From Haliclona indistincta (Eukaryota > Porifera > Demospongiae > Haplosclerida > Chalinidae): a DNA stretch of 64,000 nt. Where the stretch lies: NCBI GenBank assembly GCA_964017065.1, contig OZ024787.1:6135301-6199300 (forward strand). The letters run 5' to 3'. Positions 24,601-38,300 of the stretch are shown here, piece after piece. Below the pieces are notes generated by a model. It made no database searches, was not told where the DNA came from, and saw nothing but the letters and a program-made list of their open reading frames with translations. How positions within the stretch are numbered: the stretch's first letter is position 1; every line of letters starts with the position of its first letter. The position numbers and the translations under genes were made by a program.

Positions 24601-27600
24601 TCTCGCTCAGTCATACCCTGTTCTGCCACTACAACTCTAAACTGGCTTGTAAAAGGGATTACTTCTCTCACCTTGTGTGCTAACTGCCTGCCTAAAAACT
24701 GGTACTTAATTTTCTCTTCAAATTTTCTTAGCTCATCATGTCGTCTTTGCCAATCTTTTTCAGTGATGCTTACACTAAACACCTTTTCTTCTCCTGAAGG
24801 AGTTATCTTATAAACTCCAATGGTTTGAACAGAACGAAGGAAGAGTAAAAGATACTTAGCTTCTTTTCTAAGAGCTTCAAGAGTATCCCAAAGCTTCTCT
24901 GGAGTGTAGTTAACATCAGACAACTTTGAGCGGTGTTTTCGTAGTGGGAATCGAAAGAGAGTTTTGTCAGAAAAGTTGTGGCAACCAAGAGAAAAATTAC
25001 AAATACCCAAAACACCTGCTAGAGCATTACGCTTGCCAGACAACTGACTAAGTTTCCACCATCGTCCAGTCTCCTTTGGCCAGACTATCTGTAGTGGATC
25101 CATGACAGCATAACGCTCACCACTGACAATTACTGGCAAATCTGTACAAAACACACATTTTGTACATGTGTTGGCTCATAATAATTATTACAAAATGAGT
25201 AAATTCATACCTAAATGCTTACCATGTACAATAGTAAACATACTATCAATAGAGGGCTCACAGTTGTGTGTGACATGTACAATAACACAGTGTGCATACA
25301 TAGTGGCCCTTGAATTACTATTGTACATCGTAGATGTAATTTCTGATCTACAGTGTAATACCAATTTTACTAAGTTAATGAAGCATAGACAGAAGACAGT
25401 TTTAATATTAAGTATCAGCCTTCAGTAAAATAGTAGAGAAGACAAAATTATCATACCTGTAATGTGGTAGACCGAGCTGAATCCACTTCCGAACTTTCCC
25501 ACTTTCATGCAGTCATGAGCTTTCTCGCTGCACTTTGGTCTCTGAATGCTTTTCCAGTCATTCTTTTTGAAGCCAGCATTATTGTAAGCTAGAAGAGCTG
25601 GACCTTCAAACAAGTGTAGATCAGGGGAACTACTGAGTGATGGAGCTACAGTCTGAATGAGTCTGTAGTCCAGGAAGAACTTGACTTCAGTAGCTCTTGC
25701 ATCATCAGCATTTTGAATTATCTCCTAAAAAAAGCTTGAACTGAGTACTACGTAAATTTTATGTAAACTTACTTTAAAAATTTGCCCATCAGGATACTCT
25801 TGAAGTGTTTCTCTAATTGTTATGTATAGTGGAGGGTTCTTAATACCAAATTCATCATCAACTTGACTGATTTCTAATCATAAAAGTATAGAGATTCATG
25901 AATTTTTGCTTATGAAACAATGTTGATTGCAACAAATTGGTATAGCACACTATGCTTTTTTGGCACACAGCTTTAGTTCCTTTTACGGACATGCATGATA
26001 GTTGCTTAGTGCCTATAGACACTGAAATCTATCATTGGGTTTATTTAAATTGTCAATGACTGACAGCCTAGGTCCTAGTGTTAATTGTATATTACACAAG
26101 AACACATAATTATACGTAATGTTCTATCATACACAGAAAATTTTCCTATATGCCCTTAAAGCGGAAAATTATTTGTAATCCTCATACATACTTATATTGG
26201 AGCAACATAAGTTGTACCTGCAAAATTAAACTTGCAGGGTTCTTGCAACAAATTATCATAAACCAATCAAATTCACAGATAATTGACTGCACGTGCTAGC
26301 AGTGAAATTTGATTGGCCAGAGTTTACTGCTAGAACCCCGTAAACCCCTGTAGTCTTCTGGACAAAAATGCAAAAGTTATGTGGTACATGTACATCATAA
26401 AATGAACAGCTATACTGCAGTATGCTGTTCACATATGATGCTCGCAGTATGCCGCAGCTATACTGCGAGCATCAATCCTTGTTAAACCCTCTTGTTTAAC
26501 ACATCATAGCCCACATACCTGTAGAATTGGCTTCAAACACTAACTCTTCTCCCACAAATACTTGCAGCACACCCTTAAGTTGTAGTGTATCACTGACTTC
26601 AGATATGGCATCTTTCAAGTCATCAGCAACATCAACAGAGCACAACCAGATAACAGCTATGCAACCATCTTCAATTTTGCACAAATGCAGATAGTTTCCA
26701 GGAATACCGAGCTGACCAACAACTAGTTTGGTAAGATCCTTGAGTGTGTCATTACCCCATGAAGTATGTAGTTTCATCTTGACTCTGGTTTTTCTAGCTG
26801 ACAGCTTAGATGTTGTAACTGATGTTGGAAATAAGGTCTTGAACTGGTTCACTGTGGCACTGCTCAAAAAGCATTGGCATTGGAACTCATACTCTTCTAC
26901 AAGTTCTTTTGTAGCACAACTGTATTGGGCAAGAATATTTCATCATGTGAATAATTGTTTGAAAATAAAACAGCAACGTTATATGCACTAGCTCATGTTC
27001 TCATGCCAGCAGCAGCAGCACAAGAACTTTATATTGGCTCAATATTATAACACTTGGTCATGTTGAAAAATTATTGTTGGTAGTGTCAATTAAAATGGTA
27101 AACAGGAGAATTACAGAAAATAGGTAGTGAATATTACCTGATATCCTTAGGAAAAAATTGACAAAATCTCTTTAAGTAATGAATGTTAAAAAGAGATACT
27201 TCTTCATCTGTAAAGGATTCGAAATAGACAACAAAAGAGGAATCCATCTCAATCGGCCGTCTATGAGGACGCTTGAGTAAATTATTGACTGTCTGAACAA
27301 ACTCCTTCTGAGCTTCTGAACTTTTTTTCAATTCTTCTTCGTATTTCAACAGGAATCTAGCAAAATACATTCGAAGATCAGCTAGTTCTTTTAGTAAATT
27401 GTCAGGAACACTTACAACAAAACGATCTTCTAAATAACATAAAAAATAATTACACATTTTAATACATGCAGTATAAATTGATTTTACCATCAGGTGTTGC
27501 AGGTTGTGGCTGAAGTTTATTATAAATTAGTGGTTGCTTTTCTTGTAAAATTTCCAAAAAAGTGTAGTACTTTCTGCTGTCTCCGTTCACTTCTCTAAGA

Positions 27601-27794
27601 AGGTGATCAAGAAACTTCTCGGATTTCTTTAAAGGTCCAGATTCGTTCGAACATTCTGATTTCTGACGCTCAGATATCAATCCAGAGCTCAAAGCAACGG
27701 GAAGGACAGAATCAATCTCGATACTATTCACCAAATAGTCATAATTAACCTTCAAAACAGATACTTCATGTACTTCTTCTCGTACTTCTGCCAT
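12687..27794 (-). CDS. CARD-sacsin-DnaJ-HEPN fusion protein (sacsin-like copy 2)
   Basis: Six exons: 27488-27794, 27138-27429, 26519-26919, 25773-25873, 25457-25724 and 12687-25141. Borders are GT..AG, phases agree, and the total is 13,824 nt (4607 residues). Residues ~5-95 form a CARD (LVNSIEIDSVLPVALSSGLI; YYTFLEILQEKQPLIY). Residues 103-199 are helical. Residues 200-333 form an unnamed domain with GCIAVIWLC. Sacsin repeat region 1 starts near 334 (EIIQNADDA), region 2 near 1680 (ELLQNADDAEA, GKFGVGFCSVYH) and region 3 near 2616 (EILQNADDAKA, GQFGIGFSVVYH). A DnaJ-like segment with LLQWHPDKN is near 4400 and a HEPN domain spans ~4460-4607. No classical HEPN RNase motif (R-x4-6-H) is seen. 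An upstream in-frame ATG at 27851 would add 19 residues. Sacsin proteins are chaperone-like; a CARD recruits partners in death or immune signalling. The combined function is inferred. The start lies close to a decayed hydrolase in head-to-head orientation. Confidence 0.88.
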
Positions 27795-27888
27795 CTCCGC
27801 CCACAATACATACGTAAAATTAATCGTAAACAATCTCTTTGCACTAGCCACGCCTATAACTTAGACTTCTTTCACTTTTTCCTGTACC
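27795..27888. promoter_or_regulatory. Head-to-head promoter interval, sacsin copy 2 / decayed hydrolase
   Basis: The start codon of the CARD-sacsin gene and the first recognisable hydrolase exon are less than 100 bp apart in divergent orientation. The interval contains CCACGCC at 27848-27854, a GC/CACCC-box-like motif also present in the equivalent intervals beside copies 1 and 3. Promoter function is inferred from position. Confidence 0.45.
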
Positions 27889-28775
27889 ATGGGGTTTCGT
27901 CGCTGGTAAAGCTTGGAGGGAACCTGTATTGGCGTTACATGGTGAACGAGGTACTGTACATGTGTCAGTGCAACACTCGTATTTGTAGTTTGGATGAACA
28001 ATGCTAGATCATTTGTGACCTCTGCTAACAAATGGTATAGCCTGTACATTGTATATCCTCTAATTCCTGACCATGGATTATCATCAAAAATGTAGTTGAG
28101 GGTACGTTATCATGATAACTATTAATTTTACCATTGACTGTTGGTGTGTATCTACAATAGCATTGAATTGGGAACAGTTCATGATACTAGGGCATTCTCA
28201 GCATGGTGAGTCTTTATGACACCACGTACAGCATGTTATTTTTAATCATTTTATAAGTGGAACTCTAGGATTGATACCATATGTCTCACCAAATTGTTGT
28301 TTTCAGCATCATTACCTGGTAAAGTCAAACCTCTAGTTACTATCGAGGGAGTTGGAGAGGACTTAGGAATATCACAGGTACACAAGAGATTGTCCTTCAC
28401 CTACATACAGACCACCTTGCCGCAATTGACGGGTAAGTTTCTCAAGAGGTGTTTGTTCCACCAAGAACAAAGACCAATAAACCCTATAGTTACGATGAAT
28501 TGATAGACAAGTAAGTACCAAGCAGCAGCCTAACCACGTATGTTTGAACCTGGATCCTTATCCTGTTCACTTGTTTTCTCTCTCACTTGTCTGCGTGTGT
28601 TTGTGTCTTAGAATTATACGTGGGCATGGAGTGAATGACCCACTCATGACTAGAGAGTCTGCTGAGGTGCTTGCTAAACGTGGGACTGTTCCAGTTGATG
28701 GAGGCTATGCATTTACACACGATCCTGACCTTTCTAAATTGACCTCTTTACCACACGAAGCCACCTACATGTAGT
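27889..28775 (+). pseudogene. Decayed SERHL-like alpha/beta hydrolase, copy 2
   Basis: Exon-by-exon remnants of the intact gene at 42808-45399 are present: exon 1 (27889-27943, PWGFVAGKAW..PVLALHG), exon 2 with deletions (27989-28034), exon 4 (28160-28205), exon 5 (28257-28277), exon 6 (28307-28377), exon 7 (about 28407-28510) and part of exon 8 (28611-28775). The exon carrying DLPGHG is lost. The nucleophile elbow is altered, with GHSLG replaced by GHSQHG through an insertion, and exon 8 is cut short by a stop after HEATYM. The C-terminal catalytic His exon is missing. It cannot encode an active hydrolase. Confidence 0.85.
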
Positions 28776-29387
28776 ACTGTGTAACCATTTGAGACTGGGA
28801 TCAAAATCTGTATCGTCTCAAATCTTGTATTGATCACTTGTGATCGTGTCTTGATAGCAGAATTAATTCCCTGTGCTTGTATGCTCATTGATCAAAATTA
28901 AACGTAAATTATTGTGCATGATTGTATTGTATGTCACATTTCCGTGCGCAACCATACATTAATAGTATAAGAATTGATTTTGATCTCAGTCGCAGATGCT
29001 TTCACAAGCTAGTAATACGTGACCCCTACCTTCTAAATTAGCATTGAATTGGGAGCATTTTATAATACTGAGCCACTCTCATGGTGAGTCTTCATTACAC
29101 CACTAGTTGGTTAAGGCTATTCATGTTCCTGACCTAACCTCCATACCACATGAAGACGGTTTAACGAATCCGATTATGTTTACTCTTGTTCTGTTCTAAC
29201 TCTATTACTTTGAAGTGTACTTTGAAGGGTTGCTGTTATCGAATTCACGTAGTTAAGAGTTTGTAACATTGTTTACATGTATAATATTATTTTTAAAAAG
29301 AAGTAACACCAACAACATACTATTATTACGGCTATACACTAGCTAAGTGTGTGACTGATACATGTAGAACTAGTCATTGTGCACAAG
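28776..29387. pseudogene. Second hydrolase remnant and duplicated 3' flank
   Basis: Positions 28975-29210 repeat hydrolase pieces already seen at 11440-11690: a GCATTGAATTGGGAGCA exon-4 trace, then CCACATGAAGACGG of exon 8. Frames are broken. From about 29215 the sequence is the shared 3' flank of the sacsin-like genes. This is the same arrangement as beside copy 1, so the decay of at least this part predates the duplication. Confidence 0.6.
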
Positions 29388-32300
29388 TTACGCTTGAGGA
29401 ATTAATGTTTCAACAGTGCGAATAAAGTCTTCTGCAATTTTCTGAGCATCTTCAGCCTGTTTAAGTTTGAAATGATTAGCAGGTGAGCTGTAATACCACT
29501 GATTTGGAAATCTTGTCTTGAGATAGTATTTTCCTTGTCTAAGTACATGTAAATGCTTCACCAACGTACGACAAGACTCATCGGACAGTTTGTCAGCTAT
29601 ATTAGTGTAAATGGGTTCAATGTGATGATCCATTAGATATGCATCTGTGCGTCTTCCGTGAACTGCATACATTCCTGCCTTCAGTGCTTTCTCTGCTACT
29701 TCATGAGCCATAAAGCAGACATGACCGAACAGCTTATTGGTTGCGTTTGCTGCATTCAATAGAACATCTAAGGCTGCTTTATCAACTTTAGCTTGCTCTA
29801 ACCAGCACCGAGCCTCGCGATAATCAGGTTCACAAGATGTTTCAAAGGGATGGTAGATGGGAGGGTCCTCTTTAGAGTGGAGCCGATGACTATAAGCTAT
29901 TCTATCACAATCTTCGATTGTTTGTCTTGTACAAAGTTCCCTTGTTTCAAGTACATCCTTCAAAAAACCATGCACTCTTTGTGCAAGTGTAATATATTCG
30001 AGGTTCTTATCAGGGTGCCATTGCAGTAGTAGCCTTCGAATAATAATTTGTTGCTCGTTTTGATCAAATCTTGATAGTTGATCCAATCGTTCTATTATTT
30101 CATCTTGGTAAATCTGTGTCAAGCGTTCAATTTGTCCGCCAGCAGCAGCTTCGACAGTTGGTTGTTGGGAATGGGTATGACCAGATCTTAAAAATTTGTA
30201 TAGCATAATAATAGAAACACAAAGTACGTCATGATTAGGTAAAGCAATAATATTGTATCTATGATCATAGATATTATCAGGCATTCTACCTATTTCATTA
30301 CGATTTGGACAAGCAATCCTGGCAAAAATATACTCGTTTTCCTCCTCAAAGGCCACCCATTCACCTGGTTGGAAGACTTTTTCAACATCTTGATCTAGCA
30401 TATGATGCACACACTCTGGTACTATTGCACCAAGCTTTGGTGTTATCGCTACAGTAGTGGAAGACAATGGAATACTACTGTCTTGCATTTTCCAAGAATT
30501 AAAAATCAGTTCAATCTCTTGTTCAGTTTGTGCTTCAAGAAATGATACTATAATGTGAATAAGATGAGAGTGATCAATGGAAGCAATATTTATTACCATA
30601 TGCTGAGCAATTTGAAGGAGTACCTTGAATTTTGCTGAACTTCGATCAGAAATTGATGAATCAATGTAAATTTTTGATTGTTCGTGCCTTTTTTCTTCTA
30701 TAAAATAGTCCACTTTACATGTAGCCAACTCTTGATCATGTGCTTCTAGTATCACAACATTTTTATAATGTAGCTTAATCCAAAGCTTAGGAATGGAAAC
30801 TACTTTTGCACAATAAAGAACATCTTGAAAGTATTGCAAAATAAGCTGACACTGATCTGGCGATATTTCACTATCTCTTAGAATAGATTCCAATGCATGA
30901 ATTGTTTTGTGCATGCAAAGAGAATTTTGGAGACTTTGTGTAACATCATTTGTTATTTCTAAACCTTCAGACAAAATAACTTGTTTGCAATGAGAAGAAA
31001 ATGGTTTTGGTTGGGAACATTCTGGTAAAAACCTGCAGAACTTATTGACACTTGTACGACGAAATGAGCTTGGTAGCCACAGCACAGAAACAATACTGTC
31101 TTCAGAGACAGTGTATCTACAATCTCTGTATCTTTCTTCATCGCAATACACGAGACAGTTGCTAGGCATCAGCTTGTGATGTATGCTTGGTAGATACAAT
31201 ATATCAGTAGTATCAGCAATTTTTGACTGGTTCTGCATTATAGCGTACATGCACTCTAAAATCTTCTCAAGAATTGCTTGAGTATTGAAGTCCACTTGCC
31301 TTTGATCACTTGAACATTGGTGAATTTTCTCCAGAGCATAACGACAGTGCTCAAAATCAAGTTCGTGTCTGACACCAATGTTTTCCAGCACATCTATAAA
31401 TTTCCTTAACTCCTTAGGAAGCGGATTTAAAAAAGGCTGAAATCCTTCAACATTTTCAATGACACATTGAGGTTCAACAAGAAAGAACCAATTTTGTTGA
31501 GAGGCACATACTGGAACACACTGTAGTGAACCCAATGATTTACGGATTTGATCTTGTTCTTCATTTGAACTCGTACATAGTCTTTCAAAGCTTTTAGACA
31601 TAACTTGTAACAGATTACATCCATTGCTACCTTCAGATTCAACATTGAACGAGTCAAATGAAATGATATTTCCAAATTTTGAACAAGAGACAATGTTTTC
31701 TACATTTTTCAGAACATCTGACAAGCAAGGCTGTGTAATGAGTCCCATGTTCGATAGAAATTTGAACTGTTGTTCAGAATAGCGGTACTCGTCTGGCAGT
31801 CGTATGACTGGTCGTACTGTCCAGACTATATCAGCAACATCACTGATAGCTGCTTCATTCAGCTTGGTTAGGTGGTAAGTAGTGCCTTCTCTTGTTACAC
31901 AGTTGGTTCCAGCACACTGTTCTACAATCCAGTTAAGCTGTGGAAGAGGTTCTATTACTACAAAGCTAATCTCAAACACTTGTTTCAGGAAGTCTCGATT
32001 TTCAGAAGAACCCCAGTCTTCAGCTTTAGGAAAATGCTTACGTCGTTTTTCAACACGCCATAGAATATAAAACAGATATTTCAAAAGTCTTGCCGATGCC
32101 TCGTGCATGTCTTCATGATTTCCACTTTCCACGAGTCTACATAATTCTTCATATTTGATCATTGTGACTTCTTGCTGCATGCCCATCTTTCTGAAGAATG
32201 GCAACCACTCTTCATTTTGATACTTTTTATGTGGAAATAAGAAATGTGATGAAAAGGTATGAAAGAGGTTCACCGATGAGTCGTACAATTTCTTGACACA

Positions 32301-35300
32301 TCTGAGTTTACCATGTTCATCTTCAACACAAACAGAATTAGCAAACAGTGGCTGAATGTCACTTTGAAACAATTCCAACAGGTTGTTCTTTATGTGTTCT
32401 AAATGCTTGTAGCAGTCAGCTTCAGATAGTTTACTGAATTTTGGAAATATGAATTTTTCATAAACTGATAAAGGATGAATTTTTTCGATACAGAGAACTG
32501 CTTGATCCACTCCAAGGTTTTTCCATTTTCCATCTTCTTCTAGAAAAACACAATCGTCTGGCAACCATTGAGACAATCCTGCCAACTCAATATGACCAGG
32601 CCATACATAAACTTGCTTTCCAGTCAAACAACTAAGACTTCTGTCAATGTTCTGAAAAAGTGGAAGAGAGCAAATATAATCTTGGTTTGGACTTGGGTTG
32701 TACTTGTTCCCAAATCTTACTTCACTAAAGAACTGAAATAAAGTGTGTCTCCATTCAACATCTTCTGGTTGTATTGGATGCAGTTCATTCCAGTATTTCA
32801 TGTTTTTAAGCACTGTTTCTGGCTTTAATACACTCGGCAAGTCACAAGCACGTCTTATACACTCATTGCTAACTATATCAGTGTCTAAGATAGGCATTCC
32901 TAAATTTTCAAGTATTTCACCAACATGTAAATTTAGTTGAAGTTGATTTAGCTCACATTCACTATCTTTAGGATTTAGCTCACATTCATCACTATCTTCA
33001 GTAAGCAAGCCACGTTGTTCTTTTAACTGGGCTAACTCTTCTTGCAATGAAGCTTTACATATATCAACTGGCAGAGCATCTTGGTCACGGTATAAGAACA
33101 ACTGGTTTTGTTGAGATGGGATTAGTGCCCATCTTTTGAGAATTGCTTTAAGATGATGCTTGAACACAGTGGTTCTTGTCAAGCACTTCCAAATATTGGT
33201 AACGGTACTTGGTAACACATTTGCTGTGTTTGTATCAGTGAACAAACCTTCGAAATCGTGAAGAGTATTCGGAAAGGCGACATTAAGAATCTCTCTTACA
33301 AAATCAAAACTATCTTCATCTGTGTGGTAGAAGTATTTTGGGTCAATATTCATCTCTATCATCTTTGAATGAGCAAAATGTCTTGTAACTGAACAATTTG
33401 AGAACAGTTTTAAGTGCTTACAAAAAATTACACGGTGCTCCTTGATAAATAATTGAAGGTGATGATCGGCTGTCAATAAAAAAGGAGCGCCAACGTGATC
33501 ATCAACAAACTGTACATGTAGATGCTGATCATTATCAATGCAAACATACTCTAATAGTGCGGCAAAGTTTCCAACAGAGCTAATGGCTGTTTCTTCAATG
33601 GGACAAGGAAGAGCACCTATCTTCTCAGGAAAGCTTTTACAGAATTTTAAAACTTCTAATCCATTAGCCACAGGAATTTCTAATGCTCTACAAATGTAGC
33701 TTGGAACAGAATTTATATTCATTCCAATCTTTGCCAGAAGGAAACGTAGCTTGTCATGCTGTTCTTTCATCTTACTTATCTCTTCATTTCTCTTCTTCAA
33801 ATCTTCTTTTGATAATTCACTTTCTTCTGCCATTGGTGGTTCAATAAATGCAGGAAACATGTATGACTGATTTAATTCATCCTCATCTTTAATGGGTGCC
33901 CATTCAGTCACATACTGGTGACCAGAAGATTCTTCTTTTACAGAACACAAAATTTTTGCATTCTGTTGACATACTGTGTCTAGCACTTTCTTTTTCATTT
34001 CACTTTTTGAGTGATGATAAGTTGGGAAAATTCTATAATATCCTTTAAGGCCATATTTTGCTGCCTTATAATTTTCATAACATCCCTTGACAAAGAATGG
34101 AATAGCATCTTGTAGAAATTGAGCATATGAAGAGCCAATAGCTTCCAATAAATGATCATTCCAAGTGGAACGATCATCGGGCCTGTTAGGATCTGATGGA
34201 GTCCACAATTGTCTTCTAGTGTCTCCTAACATAAACTGACCATTGATGTGAACTGGTAAGCCGAATGAGCAAGGAAGAGGTAGAAAACAGAATACTTGTC
34301 CCTTAGATTTCCCTGGTTGTAAAGGAGCTGCAAGTCCATGGCGTGGTTTAAAGTTAGGTAAAAAATTCCATTGGTGATTAGGGAGGCAGATATCACCAAC
34401 ACCTTCTTGCACAAGCCAACACTCTTTACTTTCTTCAGCAGGGCTAGAAGTACAAACAAATGACGTTAAATAAATCTGATATAAAACAACTTTGGGTGTG
34501 CTAGATGAAGACACGAAAGAATTAACAGCACATTCAAGATCATTGCGACACTTTCTAGCTTCTTCAGTAAGTGTGGTTGAATGTCTGGCTAGCAAAGTCA
34601 TTTGTGGTTTTTTAACTTCATTTATCACATAAAACTCAATGTCAGTCAAATGGTTAAGAAAAAGAAGAGATAGTTTCACATCTTCAATCCACTGTTCAAT
34701 ATGATCAAGCAAATATTCAGTTGTAATTACATCTGCTGTAAACTCAGTAAAAATAGAATGATCGGATTTTGAATCTTCGATCTCACTTGTCTTACGAATT
34801 GGCAGTCGAAATAGGCTTCCTTTCCAGAGTTGTTCCTTCATAATATCTGGACAACCATCTAGTGTATCAATGTCATATCCTTGTTTCATCACAGGAAATT
34901 GCTTCCAGAAACTTTCACCAATCTCATATCTTCTTCCAGGATTTAATACATCAGCTTCAGGCACATACTTACACAATGGATCAAAGACACACAATGAGCT
35001 AACTCCACCTACACTAGTAACAATGCTAGGACAATCTGTGACATGATACACGACACTAAATCCAATTCCAAACTGTCCAATCGTGTCTGAATCACCTCTT
35101 TTCCCTCCGGTTCCCAGATCTTGAATTCCTTGCAAGTCTTTGTCGGTGAAGGTGCTGTTGTTCCAAAGCAGCAATGCAGGACCTTGGAGCTCTTTCCAGC
35201 TGTCTGAAATCATCTCACTCTTTCTAGAAACAAGCTGCCGTTTATCAAGAATTACACAAAGTTTAGTAGCCTTGGCGTCATCTGCATTCTGCAATATCTC

Positions 35301-38300
35301 TTTCATAAAGGTCACATCAAATGGATATTGTCGAAGAATACTGGAAATTCTACGTTGTAAAATTTCTCTTTGTCCGAATGGTAGCCCAATAAATTTTTTC
35401 GCTTCGCTACTCCGCAAGACCTTATTTCTAATAAACACGACTCTAAGTTTCTTAGCAAGTGATATGGTTACGCAACCATGTACTATTCTGATATTGTCAG
35501 AATCCCATTCAACATCATTAAAGACTAGATCACTCACTTTACACATAACAAATGATGTGTCTGGTAGTGCAAGATCGTCTCTTTCATTGTGCATTTCAAA
35601 TTCATCGTCTTCAAACTTATCCAAGTCAGCTACAATTTCACGTACAAGCTCTTGGCGCTTGTCATTGAGTGTTATACTACAATCAGCCTTATAGAGAAGA
35701 GATAGTGCATTAAGCAAATCAGCTATTGAGAATGAATCTTTGCATCCAAGTGATTCTTGAAGGGCAGGTTTTGTTATCAGTGCTTTAGGAACTGGATGAA
35801 GTATCGGTCCATCACACTTCCAATTTTTTGCTACACAATCTGGCTTAACAAACAGCTGTCCAGTCCATACACATGGAAGAGTATTAAGATCGCTCAGGTC
35901 TAATTTTTCGTCATCAAACAGAGCTTCTTCTTCTTTCTTTTGAAGAAAGTCACAAATAGTAGTGTATGTGCGCCCAATGGCATCTTTATCAACTGTAGTG
36001 AGGTCAATTTCAAGAAGACATCTCAGTTGAGTAATGACAGTAGATACTTCAGGCTGTGTCTTCACACCAATATGACTCAGTACATCGTCATGTGATTGAC
36101 CAATCTCTGCATCAACAATAGCTACTTGTGAACCAACAAGATCGGGAAGCTTAGGCCCATACATAAGGTTGCAAGGAGATTGAAAAAGCATTATCTCTCC
36201 ATACCAAACAGGTAGTACATAGTTTTCTGGTTTCTGCATTACAGGAAGAAATGGTACATTTTTCAGAATTTCACGTTTGGTACTGGATGTGGCGTGATTG
36301 AACTCAATCTGCTTTTCGACACAGTTTAGTATCAATTTCAAGTTTCTAAGTGCTTTTTCTTTCTTCCTGTGATACAAGCTTGGAATCTGTCTAGCACAAT
36401 TAGCTAAAGCTTCATAAGAAACAGTCTCGATCTGTAATCCTAGTATTCTCATGGCTCTCATAGCAGGTTGACTGTCACACAGTATTTTTATAGGAAAAAA
36501 GCCATCTTTAGGTTTGAAAAGCTCAGCAATTGAAGACGTAGGATCAACAAGATCTTTGCAGAGTTTAAGACTCCCATTAGGTGTGCATGGAATACATGCA
36601 GTTGAAGCAAGAATATCATTATTGAAAGGAATCTTTCTTTCAGCATGCCAAGCATACAATTCCAATACCTGAACTATGATTTCATCTCTGATATCAGAAT
36701 GAGAAGAGAAGGAAAAAATACGATTCAGAAATGTGTTTATAAATTCACTTTCACTAATAAAATTCATTTCAGGTATGTAGTGGTGGAATTTTTCTGGAAG
36801 ATCGACAATTGGTTCGCCTAGTATTTCTAAACCTCGTGACACACATTTAGGAGTTTCACATAATAGTTTACCAAATATCTTAGGACATATGAATGTACAG
36901 TCTGACAAATGGAACCACCTATGCTTTGATTGAGAGTAGAAAAGGGCGTGAGTTGAAATTCTTTCGTATAACTCATCGATGAGAATATACCATGGATTGA
37001 CATGTTGAAGGTGTTCCTTAAGCGGCCAGAGACTGTGAAAAGAATATTCATCAAGCGATATTTCGTGTTCATCAAGAGCTAGATCTTTCAGAGCTATCAG
37101 TAATTGTGAGTAAGCGTCAGGAATAGCTGATCGCATCAGCTCTCTGTTCCACTGAGATTCATCCTCGGAATTATCTTCCAAGATCGAGCTCCATATTTCT
37201 CTTCTGTTGCTAGTGACTGCAAAGTTAGCACTGACATGTACAGGTAGACCAGTTTGGAAACCCAATGGCAGTGAACAAAAGGACTCGCCACAAACCTGAG
37301 GACATCCATCATCTGACATTAGCTTGCATGCCACAGCTGCACACTGATACGTGTTTCTCTTGTCATGCTTACTTAAACAGCTGGAAACTAACCATTCTTC
37401 TATGTTTAAATTGATTCTGACTTTCACTTGCTGAACATTTTCTAATATTCTTAAACCATCTGTTTTATGAATAATAACGAGTTGTTGAGGAAATTGTTCA
37501 TCTTGCTTCCATTCACTGAATGTAATTTTCTTTACATGTCGAAGAAACAAAAGCAGCTTTGAACCCTCTTGTGTCAGTTGTTCTTTTAGTGATAATATGT
37601 CGGACTCGTTGTAGCTCTTACTGCTCAACTCACTCTCACAAGAGCGAAATGGAAGTCGAAATATTGTACCATTGTAAGAGTAACCAGGACTATAATTAAA
37701 GATTGAACGGTAAGGGTTAAGCTGTTGGGAACCACTGAGTAATGTGGAGGTACATTGAATTTTTTTTCCTGGTTGAGCTGGATTTTTTACTGTCAAATGC
37801 TTTAAAGTAGGATCAAATATGTATAGCCACTCTCCACTAACAAACGATGGTACATCAGTGATGTGGTAAACTGAACAGAATCCTACACCAAATTTGCCTA
37901 TTTTCAGTGGTTTGTCTCTTTTTGTAGCTCCAGCAAGTTTTGTGATGTTCTCAAAATCTTCTTCAGCAAACGTTCTGTCATTGTGGACAATTAGAGCAGG
38001 CCCATGGGCCTTAGCCATGCCAGGAAATAGAAGTAGATCCGATTCATGATTTCTGCTGTCATAGATAATGTTTAGTTCAGTTGCTTCGGCATCGTCTGCA
38101 TTTTGAAGAAGTTCTTTAATGATGGTCAGTCCATCTTTATAGTCTTTCAAAATATTCTTAAGACGTTGTAACAATGGTTCTTGTTGGCCAACATCTTGAG
38201 GCAGCTCTGCAGAGACACCAAGATACTCAGAAAGAGGCTTCACTCTTAGTTTCTTACTAAGATCACTTGGAATTCTTTGATTAACAATGGAGCAAGGTTT

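Noticed and set aside
25142..25154. Start of sacsin-like copy 2 at 25154
   Set aside because: The codon there is GTG, and the position lies within the intron just upstream of the acceptor at 25142-25143.
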